From assembly GCA_001687465.1 (NCBI GenBank), contig LVLI01002133.1:1-21715 (forward strand): DNA of 21,715 nucleotides, written 5' to 3'. Below the pieces are notes generated by a model, which worked only from the letters and a program-made list of their open reading frames with translations, was not told the origin of the DNA and searched no databases. The position numbers and the translations under genes were made by a program. Positions 1-10,800 of the stretch are shown here, piece after piece; position 1 is the stretch's first letter; the number at the start of each line of letters is the position of its first letter. This stretch comes from Halocafeteria seosinensis (taxonomy: Eukaryota; Sar; Bigyra; Bicosoecida).

Positions 1-1640
1 AGTACTGTGCGATCAATCCTCCATCAAGAAACAACAACGCTTTGCTGATGCCTCAAGCGAGCTGCTAATTGATCGATACGTTCCTGCAGAAGCCTTGAGT
101 CGGGTAGACAACAGAAACGTCCGCAGTGATACCTCCCGTACAAGCGATGATGTCACCGTGCGCGAGTCAGACGGTTCAAGATCCAATGAACAATTGTTGT
201 ACAGACTATAGCACTGACACACACACAAATGTGACAGATAGCCCACCGGCCGGGAAGTTGACCGCATCTTCTTAACGAGGAGCGGTATGCGCCCGTGTTA
301 AGCAGCGACGGGCCCGCTGTTCCTGCAGCCTTGCTGACATGCGCCGTGAGGGAACATCGCACTGGTTAAGCTCAGGAGGCATCGGGGAGGAGCCATGCCT
401 GCGCCCACAATGTCAGAGGTACCGACAAGGCTCAGGCTCAGTCTGGCAGGAGAAGACCCTGAGCCTGCCACAGCGGCGCCAACGCCAAGACCGGTTGCAG
501 CAGCGCAGGCAGGATGAAGTGTTGTTCCCGACGCAACAGTTGTGACCAATGACAAGCCACCACCTGACGCGGGAGGGGGCTCCCCAGCACTGAACCAGAC
601 GACATCGTAGGTTCCCGTCCAGTGCTATACTGCACTGACTGCAGGCATACCATCAATGCGTTACAAACTACCTACTAACTTACATCCCAACAGCTACAAT
701 TGTAGGATGCCGTGAGGAGAGCTCTCCTGAGGAATCCAGCGAGGGTCTATGGTAGAACAAGGTGACCTTGCACATGTCCAAAAAGACTTTGACAATCCTG
801 AAAATTGCTCAATGAAGACTTTCTTCAACCCGGGAGATTACTGAGATTAGCAGGTTCCAGTATACCCATGTTTTCGCACTGAAAGAACGGGGCGGGAATA
901 GATCTCCGGCGGAGCAGCTACCGGATGGAACCCTGGTTGTGGTTTTAGTCTTCCTGTACCATCATTTGCAAAAAGAGAAAAAAATCATCACAACCCACAG
1001 TCACTTGGAAAGGTACTGGTATCGGTACCCTAACTGTCTCTTACCAGTACTTTACACCAGAGAGCGTTGTCGGGTGGACTACGTCGCCTTTTCATTTTCG
1101 GTACGATGATGGGCTTACTTAGCTTGTACCCTTTCGATCACATTTATTCAAAGTAAGCGAATTCTGATAGCGTACGGTACTTGCTACCGCTAGGTACGGC
1201 GCCGGGAGGTCGCTTGGTGGTGAATGGCGGGTGACCAGTGGCCACACAGTGATCAAGTGAAAATCAAAGCATTCTAGTCATTTATCCAACCTTCTTTATT
1301 GGAGCAAGTTCACATGGACGGTAGTGATCGTAGATGTTGTACCGCAGTATCAAATGGAGAGATTGAAGAGCTTAGGCTGCCGCCAAAGGCGGGCTTATGC
1401 CCCTCTCGGCAACCGGCTCCCGATCCTGGCGACCTTTTCGCAGAAGACGTTCCCAAACTTTTAGGATATTAGTCATCCACAGAGTTGTCAAAACTTTACT
1501 TACAAAGGAGAGTTTACTCTTTTTGAAAGTTTTCTAACTTGTTTGTTTTTCCAAGCGAAGCTCAACGCGCTCCTTGTAAAAGAGGAGCCTCGCGTATCCT
1601 TGACCTTGATGGTTGAGGACGAAAATCGCTACCCGAGAGT
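1..1640. other. Upstream flank with no supported gene
   Basis: No convincing coding region is seen. The open frames here are short (under about 90 codons), overlap on both strands and have low-complexity, Cys/Ser/Leu-rich translations typical of chance frames. Small items seen: a short AC run near 211-226; perfect palindromes of 12 and 14 bp at 694-705 and 715-728; an A-rich patch at 969-985; an imperfect stem pairing 1013-1021 with 1042-1050; and a T-rich stretch at 1518-1550 discussed as part of a possible leader intron. No clear TATA box is visible; an inverted CCAAT (ATTGG) at 1298-1302 is compatible with chance. The promoter of the giant gene should lie in this stretch but cannot be placed. 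Confidence 0.6.
1153..1555 (+). other. Candidate 5' leader intron
   Basis: A GTAAGC donor-like hexamer starts at 1153. At the other end there is a CTAAC branch-point-like motif at 1534-1538, then a T-rich tract (about 1539-1550) and an AG at 1554-1555. The order and spacing (branch A about 18 nt before the AG) fit a spliceosomal acceptor. The pairing with this donor is a guess, because other GT sites upstream would also do. Splicing here would not change the protein: an in-frame TGA at 1614-1616 lies downstream of the acceptor, so the start remains at 1719. Confidence 0.22.
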
Positions 1641-1668
1641 GTGCGCGTGCCTTCTGACCAGAAAGTAG
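1609..1668 (+). promoter_or_regulatory. Upstream ORF of 19 codons in the leader
   Basis: An ATG at 1609 opens a 19-codon frame ending in TAG at 1666-1668. It is out of frame with the giant ORF and stops 50 nt before its start codon. The context is moderate (T at -3, G at +4), while the main ATG at 1719 has A at -3. If the transcript begins upstream of 1609, this short frame would be met first by scanning ribosomes and could lower translation of the very long main frame. The mRNA start is unknown, so its presence in the message is inference. Confidence 0.35.
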
Positions 1669-1718
1669 AGAAAGCTACACGCGTCATCAATTCCATTGAG
1701 GATATTCGACGGATCATA

Positions 1719-1817
1719 ATGAAAGAAAAGACAGCGAAAATTCCTCGTCATGGATCTTGTATCGTTGTTGCGTCGATCGTCTCCTCGGTTGTTCTTTCTG
1801 CCGGGGTCGCTTCTGCC
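1719..1817 (+). other. Signal peptide of the giant protein
   Basis: Residues 1-33. There is a basic n-region (three Lys, then Arg10-His11), a hydrophobic core from about Cys14 to Val30 rich in Val, Ile, Ala and Ser, and an Ala-Ser-Ala at 31-33 that fits the -3,-1 rule, with cleavage before Arg34. It targets the protein to the secretory pathway and supports Met1 at 1719 rather than any upstream start. Confidence 0.85.
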
Positions 1818-4800
1818 AGAGGGGTCAGGGAGCCCGCCAGACAGGCCGGGGGCAGCAATGGTGCTGAGCCCTACCCAAGAAGTGTGATGGAAGGCGCAAC
1901 GACACCACCGCTAGAAGGGACCATTACGGATGGAAGCGGTAGAGACGAAAGCTACTCCAACTACATGGATAAAACTTGGTCTCTCAACTTCAACGCGAGT
2001 ATGCAAGTGGAGTTGTGGTTGGACTACTTTTTCGTGGAGCATGATTATGATTTCCTCGAGATCACCGGTTGGGATGACCGGAAACGGCTCACTGGCTATG
2101 TGAATCCATATCCCAAAGGCTCTTCTTTGGTAATGAAATCACCGATTCTAATTCGTTTTACAACTGATTCGTGGGTAACCAAGGCGGGCTTCAACTTAAG
2201 CTACGCTGTAATAAGCGATGTAGATATCCACTGCGGGTCAATGTATTACGGCGACATCTTCGGCAAAACGATTCAGCGCCATGAAGAGAAAACGAGGGAA
2301 CTGCGTTTTCCAGGAAACCCTCTGATCAAATTGTTTTTCGTCTACTTCAGTGTCTCCTGGGCTAGTGAAATGCAAATTATAACCCCCTCTTCCACCTATG
2401 CTGACTTAGAAGGAGGTGATCATCCGTTCCCGCCGGAGACACCTCTCTTCGTTCAATCTCCGGTTTCGTTCCGGTTTCAGCTCGATAGATCAAGCGACAC
2501 CTTTTGGCTGAGCTACGCTGTTCTTTCGCACATGGAATCAATTGAAGGAATATCAATTACTGATGGGAGTAGTAGAGATAGTCACTACAATGCAGGTATC
2601 GACAAGACATGGTCAGTAGATTTTCCGGCGCACCCCGATATTACGGCATGGTTCGAATACTTTTCCTTAGCAGAAGGCGACTACTTGGAAGTGTCAACCC
2701 CTCGAGCGAATTATACCTTAACGGGGAGCATCAATCCGTCCCCTATAGAGTCTCCTTGGACACTGCGTACTCCAATTGAATTAAGATTTTCAAGTGACCT
2801 CGACTATCATTCCACTTCTTTGGGGTTTCGTTTGACTTACAAACCCCCCTCGGCTCTCTCGTCGTTCTGTCGGCGCAGGCAGATGTTGTATCTGGATAGA
2901 AGTCTGACAATCAGTGATGGAAGTGATGTATTCGACTACATCGCTGGGAGCGAATGCATGTGGGAAATTCATCTTTCTTCTCAGCGAGAAGCTTTTTCAG
3001 TGTCTTTCAACAATTTCAAAACAGCCTCACCAGGAGATGTCGTCCAAATGTGGACGGATGACCTTTCTCAAAAATCTTTGCAGTTTTCCGAAACAGTGGA
3101 TACATCTGAGTTTTGGAACATACGAGGATCAATACTTTACATTTTCTTCAATGCTTCCTCCGGTCTCCAAGACGACGGCTGGGAGCTGAACGTCCACTCG
3201 CTTCCATGCCTTGGAAGCAAATCAGTTAACATGCTTGAGGGAACTATTGACCTTATTGATGCTGCTCCGGCAGACTTCGAGTGCAGCTGGACGCTAGAGA
3301 ATGCTACTTATGCACCGGTGCTTCTATGGCTCTCTACACGCCATGTGAACCGCCATCTTACAATATCCCGTGTTCCATCTGAGACAAAGTATGAGTACTT
3401 TGATGATGATGCCCCAATCGAGGACGACCCTCTGCTCCTATCGGAAGGGAAGATTAAGATTCAAGTCTCTTTCGATCAGTTTGACAACGGTGCAGGGTTC
3501 AAATTTCATTTTCTGCGGCTAGCAGATGTTTGCGCTGGCTCATCCATTACAGACGGGACGGAGTTGCGAGGAACAGTCAGCCCACCTTTCCCAACACCGA
3601 ATACCTCTTGTGCATTGCTTGTGCAATTGGGAGGCTCGCTTCCACATGATCGTGACCTAGCATTCTGGTTCAGTCCGTCGGTTGCGTCGATGAAAGGTAC
3701 AATTGAGCTGCACAATCCACTTGCTCGTGAATCATGTGTCTTCAATAAAGGAAATTTTCCCACGCTGTATGAGCCGTGGACTCTTTCGGCGCCTCCAGAG
3801 GTTCTCTTGTTGTACTCAAATTTTTCTGATTCTATGGGGCAAGTAGAATGGGGATTTTCTTTCCAAACTACTTGTCCTCGTAACCGCCAGGTCGTTTACA
3901 CCGGCACGGGCTCCGTGACAATTTCGGACGGCAGTAGGTCCGATGAATATTTGCCTGGTACTGTCTGCTCTTGGAAAGTAGATCCCGAGTATGGAGATGC
4001 GAAAGGGTTCATCGTTACGGTGGAAGATGTAGATACCGTTTCAAACCGGGACAGCATTTTGGTCAGGACGGATGACCCGATTTCGAGCTCCGTAGAGCTT
4101 TCCGGTACCGAAGATGGTAGGTCGTTTGCTTTAGGCGGATCGATCTTGTATGTCCACTTCAACGCTACGTCTTTCGCGGCTGGGAAAGGCTTCACCCTTC
4201 GATCCAAATCGGTTCAGTGTGCTCCTGAAAAGATGGTGACCGACGAGAGTGGAGAAATCCGGATAAGAGACTCTGAATCTGGTGTTGATTGCGAGTGGGT
4301 TTTCGACGACTCCTTCAGCTATGTGGTCTGGCTTGAATCAATAGATCTGCATTATGCAGCACTACTAGAGATCTTTACCGATACTTCTACCATTTCATTC
4401 GACGAGCACGACAAGGACAGTGCTCCTATTGCAAATGTCCGTCGGATTAGGTATAGAAATGATGCAGACTGGTACGAGGATTTCGTATTGCAGTATCGCC
4501 GGCTACCGGCGACTTGCGAAACGAGTCAAGCGACGCCTCCTTCAGTAGTGGAAAGGGCATCTTATACTGGGACAATCTCTAGTAATTTTCAATATTCTTC
4601 CGCCCAAAGCTGCTCTCAGGCGTTGATATTCGAAGATATTGAATTACCCGAACATAGTGTCTTAGGCATCACCTTCAGCCGATTTGACTTGGCGCCTGAC
4701 GACTATGTAAAACTTAGCATCATAGATGGTGGAGTTCTCGGTAAAATTTACGGAGGATCGGAAAGTGCATGGAAGCACGTGTACGAGGTGTCAAGCTCAA

Positions 4801-7800
4801 TCAAAGGGATCGTTGTGACATCTCATGTATCCCATTCCAAATATGATTACTCAAGTAGGAATCGTACTGGTTGGATCCTGGAGCATCGTCCCACTTGCAA
4901 ATCAGGAACAACTTCGATATCGCCGTCATCTCATGGCAGTTTTGGAGACGGAAGTGGAACTGCCCGATACTTGCCCTCACGGAGGTGCAAATGGGAAATT
5001 GAATTGGCGTCTTCATGGGTAGATGGTTGCGCTCTTTGGTTTGACTCGTTTGACTTAAAGATTGGAGATTTTTTGAATGTCTCTACTGCGTCTTACTCAA
5101 GAGTCTTTGCTGTTGAGGACCAAAGTGAAGACAACTTTCCCAACAAAGAGTCGCTTCCGCTGTACTTTCAGGGGTCAGACGTATTTATTGACTTTCAAAG
5201 TAGGGGTAACACTAGCGTTGATGCCACAGGATGGGAACTTCACTATTCGTGCTTCCAGATAAGCGAGTACGATCAGTGTTCACGTATACCTACTCTTCTT
5301 ACTAGCTCTCGAGGAGTGTTCACCGATGGTTCAGGAGAAGATGAAAGTTACGATGCTCCGATAAAATGTTCGTGGCGCATTGATGTGAGGAACGTTACTC
5401 GTGCTATAGGGATTCGTTTTAAGTTACATAGGAGGAGAATAGATTCCCACGACGCCTTCATCTCCTTGAATGGCAATCCAGATGCGCTTCCAACGGAGGG
5501 AGTTGTAACTGAAGTTTCAACAACACTAGCTGAAATTTACTTCGAAGACCCGGACGGTTGGGTACGCTATGATGAAACCGGGTGGGAGATCGAATACATC
5601 GCACTGAAAGAACCAAGAGAAAACTGTGAACTCTCCGAAATGGTACCGGCTGACGGAATTGACAACGACTGTGATGGATGGACAGATGAAGAGTATCGAA
5701 ATGGTATCGATGATGACTTTGATGGATTGATAGACGAGGACGTTACCGCTTCGCCGATTGAAATAATGCTCCCCGAAGACGCAAACGTTGATTGTGGTGA
5801 TGACACCTCTCCGGAAATTACCGGCGAAGCGGAAGCGGATACATCAGGATTCGCAAACGCTTGTCCTAATGGAATTCGATCCGTCACTCACACTGATTCG
5901 CGAATAGTAAAGGAATGCAGCAGTGACGAGACCAAGATTTATGCAACCATTAATCGTGAATGGAAAGTTGAAGATGAATGTCAGAATATAAAGACCGCGA
6001 TGCAGCAGATAAACGAACTAGATACCACGCCGCCTACATTATCTACCACTTGGTCCACTGAATCGGCCCAATGCAACAATTTGCAACAGCTTAGTGAGCA
6101 AGTGATTTCCGAAGACACTTGTTCTTCCGTCGAAATTGTAAAGTCAATCGGTTTCAAGAGTGGCTGTAGGGTGTCGTTTTCCTGGACAGCTAGAGATGAA
6201 TGCGGTAATAAAGAAGAAGTGAACAGGGAAGTGGAGCTTGAGGATCCTCAACCTCCTGACTTTCAGGCACCCTCCACAAAGGAAGTTCCTTGCTCGATTC
6301 CCATAGACGTAGATCCTGATATAGTAGGAAGACCGACAGCAATTAGTTCACCATGCAAAGCGGTATCTGAGCACGGAGATACGGGTGTCTCAATGGAATT
6401 TTCCGACAGCCTAAGCGATCCACGCTGTGGTGACACAATTGTAAGGACATGGACTGTGACAAACATTTGCGGCGAAACGAAGTCGAAAGAACAACGCATT
6501 CATGTTGTTTTTGATGTCGAGCCAGTGACTCCGTCCCACAATGCTATCAATATCCCCCCGAAAAATCCTTCATTTACTTGGGATAGTGCTTCGGAGGCGC
6601 TTCAAGTAAACGTGTATACCTGGAGAACGGGCAGCAACCGTCCGTTTTCTCCGTTGGGAAGTGTTTCCCGAGTTCAGGGTTTCTGGAACAATTACACTCC
6701 GGATCGTATTGATCTGGAAGAAATTCTGCCGGCTGGCGCAGACATGGTTTGGCAGTTGGAATTTGAATTGGGCGATGGTAGAGTCGTTTGGTCTGATAGA
6801 TGGAGATTCTCGACAAAGGAAATACCCGACCTTCAGATTAAGGCTATAGATATTCCTTTCAAAACGCAGCTTACCGCTGGGCAGAGCTTTGATGTCAGTT
6901 ACACTGTACACAACAGTGGTTCAGGACATATTGTTAGCGAACGAGGATGGAAAGACAGAATACTGTTGGCGAATGGCGAACGTCTTAGAGACGGTGACGT
7001 TGTTGATACTGTGACTGCCCCTTCGTTTGTGCAATCGGGAGGAGAATATCAACGACGGGTGAGGGTAGAAACGGATGTGGATATGGTTGGCTCGTTTTAT
7101 ATCCACGTGGTGACAGATGGGAACAACGACATCGAGGAATTAAAGGAGGACAATAACCAGGATTCTGCAAGTGTCTTTCTGAAACAACCACCCAAACCTG
7201 ACCTCATAGTATCTTCTATTTCCCACGCACCGGAAAGCTTTTCAGGAGAGACCCTCCATGTGGCCTACACAATTTCGAACAAGGGAGCTGCAAGCACTAC
7301 GCAAGTCGTTCGAGAACGTTGGCTGGACGGCGTGCATCTCTTTGCTTCTGATACCATCAACTGGGTGGGAGAGAGTACACTTGTCAAGACGGAGATCCCA
7401 CTACAGCAGTTGAGACCAGGTGAGGAATATACTGGAAGCTTCTCTGTGGACATTCCTCGAGAATCCTCAGGGAAGTACCGCATTGGTGTAGTGGTGGATG
7501 AATTCGGCTCAGTCGTAGACCAAAACCGTGACAATAATATAAAGCATGGTGACGAAATTGAGGTTACTATGACGCCAACTCCAGATTACTTAGTGGCTTC
7601 AGCTTCAATCATGCCAGAAGTGGCGGTGGAAAACGGCGATGAGTTCACGGTATCTTTCGCTGTTAGAAATGATGGTAACGCGGCTACTAAAGCACCCGTG
7701 AATGTTCGAATAGAATGGTCATTTCCCGGGGTATTGTATGGGGGAATATCACATACAGCAGTAGCTAAGCCGTTGAAGTCTCAGGAATCTATACTCCTTA

Positions 7801-10800
7801 GCGTGACTAAAAGGGCTCCTTTGCATGGTACGACAGGCACCGGAGAAGCACGAATACAAGTGGATCCTGAAAACCGTCTCTTTGAAAACGGTAGGCTGAA
7901 TAATAATAACTTGCCAAAGCAGTTCGATGTTCAGAGGACGCTGGTGGATCTCAAGATATTGGACTTCGGTATTGTAGGTTCCGCCATCGTTGTCGATAGT
8001 TACACGGACGTGAACTGTACGGTAAAAAATGCGGGCAACAGGCCAATCGGTGCAAACCAGTATACTGTTCGAGCAAGAGTCTCTGATGAGGGAAGGTATG
8101 TCTCGTACGAGCAAAAGCCTTCCTGCTCTTTCTTTAAAGAAGCTCCCGAAATACACCCTGGCGAGACGCTAACAGCCCAGTGTTCTCTGAAGGTGCACTC
8201 AGCGAGCCAGCTCATAGATGATGGTGAAGCTGAAACTGTAAGAATCGAAATTCAAGGGCAGCTGTCATCGTCACTGAAACAGGTGGAGGACTTCACCGAA
8301 AATAACGCCAAGGTCAGATCATTCCTTCTGCGGTACCGCGATTTCGATCTTTCTGTTCAGAATGTCTTCGTTGAGCCTCGCGATGCAGAATCTTTCCGAG
8401 TGCACTGGACAGTGAAGAACGAGGGAGACGAATTGATGGATACTAAAAACGGAGAGTCTAAATGGAAAGACTGTATCTCTATAGGATGGAAATCACAAAA
8501 TACAGCTAAGCGTTTGCAGAGAAACGCAACTCCGAGTAGACTGGAAATGGGAGAAACATACGAAATGGCCGCAGACATTTCTTTACCCCCTGAGAGGAAA
8601 GACCAACTGGGTGTGGCGGAAGCAACTGTGGAGACGAACTGCGGTCAAGACTTTATGGAGACGGTATTCTCTAACAATATAAAAAGAAAAGCGAGCGGCA
8701 ACATGCGTTCTACGCCTGAAGTCGCAGTGACTTTGTTGTCACCTGACGTCATCAAAGGATGGACAGGGTCCCGAACTCTTGAGATAAGGGTGGCGTTAGC
8801 AAATTACAATGACGCACCGCTCGAGTCTAAAATCATCCAAGTAGATCTCTTCTTAGTGCATATGACAGACGAGGTTCCAAACAGGAATTGCAATGAGGGC
8901 AGTAGCTCTGCCGGGTGGAAAGTGGATGCATTCAAATTGCAACGTGCTGAACTTGAGGTACCCTATATTGCTGCCGCATCAAACGCAACGTTTCAAGTGT
9001 TGAGTACAATACCTAAGTCGGTAGAACTTGGCGAAGAATACTACCTTGTTGCTGCCAGAGCGTCGAGTAACGTAGCATTGACATCGGACTGTGGCGTGAG
9101 CAGCACTCGATTCCTGTTACCGTCTCGTTTGGAATCCAGCGTCAAACGAGAAATGGACGGAGGAAGGAGGGGGGATGATCAGAGTGAGCAGGATGAAGAT
9201 AAAGATGCCAAGGAACGTGACTATGATCGCTTGTCACTGCAAAATAACAATCCTGTCGAGTCGGATGGCCCGTCCACGTCTCTCCAGGTGTCTGTCAATT
9301 CCACCCACTGGTCAACACTCCGGTTTCAGGTTTCCTCCAGTTCTATCGGAAGCAATAATTTTGTAAACGCGGGGGATGTCCTCGTGGTAGACTATGAAGT
9401 CCTTCGGCAGACCTCGGGAAAAGATCTATTCGAACAGTCCATTGCATATCGGGATTCCCTTTATGCGTGTCCTGTATCCAATTACAATGAGAGTGTTGAT
9501 AACAACCCCGAGTGCATTCTTAACGAGAGAACCGTTCGACTGAGAAGTGCCGTTCAAGTGCTATCAAGTGATGGAGTAGCCACTGCGAGCTCAGTCGCAT
9601 CTGTCAGAGGCTACTCGGCAAGGTTGCGAGCTGTCATTCCCTTCGAACTGGAGGCCGGGGCGTATAGAATGGTTCTTGTTGCTAATGAAGCGTCAAGGGA
9701 CAATGTTATCGCATCAGCTCCACCAATATCGCATTTGCCAGCGATATACCGAGGCATAGACCGCGATGAGGAGTATTCGGTTGCTATATCACTCCCTGGA
9801 GGATTCTTCAGTATTTTGGGAAGCGAATCACCCTCCGTAACTCTTAGTATGGAAGGCGCCCGTGTTCAAGAGGGCTCGAGGCCCATCAACGCATGGAAAC
9901 TATCCACTGACGAAGACCGGAAATGGAATTCAGCTCAGTCGGTTATTCTCCAATTCATTATGCATGTCGAAGTTCCATTTGATATGTGCGACCCGGAGAG
10001 TGCGTTTGCTCTAGGAACTATCCGTCGGGGCGTTCTGCAGTCGGGAGACCTGAGTGTGCAAATAAGGACTCGACTTTCGGAGGATGAGCTCTATTCCGTT
10101 GATGACTTCTTCTTGGGTTCGCGCACAGTAAGTCTCAAAGCAGGCGCAGCTTCATGTTCAAATAGGACTCGTCATGTATCTACCCGCCCTCTTGCCGCTC
10201 CGCGGTTCATTGTGGGTTTACGGAACATTGTTTCTCGAGCGTGGGTGGAGAACCCATCATGGGACGGGTCAGATCAGAGCGTTGACACCGCACCGCACGT
10301 CGTGAGACTCACCAAGCCTCCATTAGTCCACCTCTCTCTTTCTAACTTAATGATGCTCTCCAAATCTAAGATCGACATGAGCGAAGACGCTAGCGAGCGA
10401 AAGATACAAGTATCCTGGCAGCTCAACGCAACACACACGGAAGAATCCACCGAGTCGCTACTACTGTGTTACGAGCTAGCCCTCGTTGGTATAGTTGGAT
10501 GGGAGGGTTACCCCACACCGAGGGACGTGCCATTGTCGAGAGGATGCGAAAGAGTGTCTTCGGGCACGGAGCAGCTTTCGGCCGGAGCGTCGATCCCTCT
10601 GGAGGCTGAGTCGGGAGGGTATGCTGTTGAAGTTCGCTCGCGGGAGTTTGGTGCCGTGCAGTTTTCCTCTGACCAGAACACCGTTGTACAGTCTCCGGTT
10701 CTAGTGGAGCTTCACCACAGGAAGCTCTCTTTCAACAGTGCAGCTTGGATCGGGAGTATTCCTTCATCCCAGGACCTTGTGTTCGCGGTTGTGGGATCAA

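Noticed and set aside
161-190. tRNA T-arm-like GGTTCAAGATCC
   Set aside because: The flanking bases do not form a T stem, and no D arm, anticodon arm or acceptor stem could be found.
694-728. Two perfect palindromes of 12 and 14 bp, centres 22 bp apart
   Set aside because: About one 14-bp palindrome is expected by chance in a window of this size, and several of 12 bp, so the pair is not strong evidence of a site.
1225-1234. TGGCGGGTGA shared by the left flank and the arm of the 52-bp palindrome
   Set aside because: A single 10-bp match between flanks can arise by chance; no longer similarity surrounds it.
1641-1718. GTG at 1641 as start of the giant frame
   Set aside because: Nothing supports a non-ATG start. 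The first ATG at 1719 is followed at once by a good signal peptide, and a start at 1641 would put 26 polar residues in front of it.
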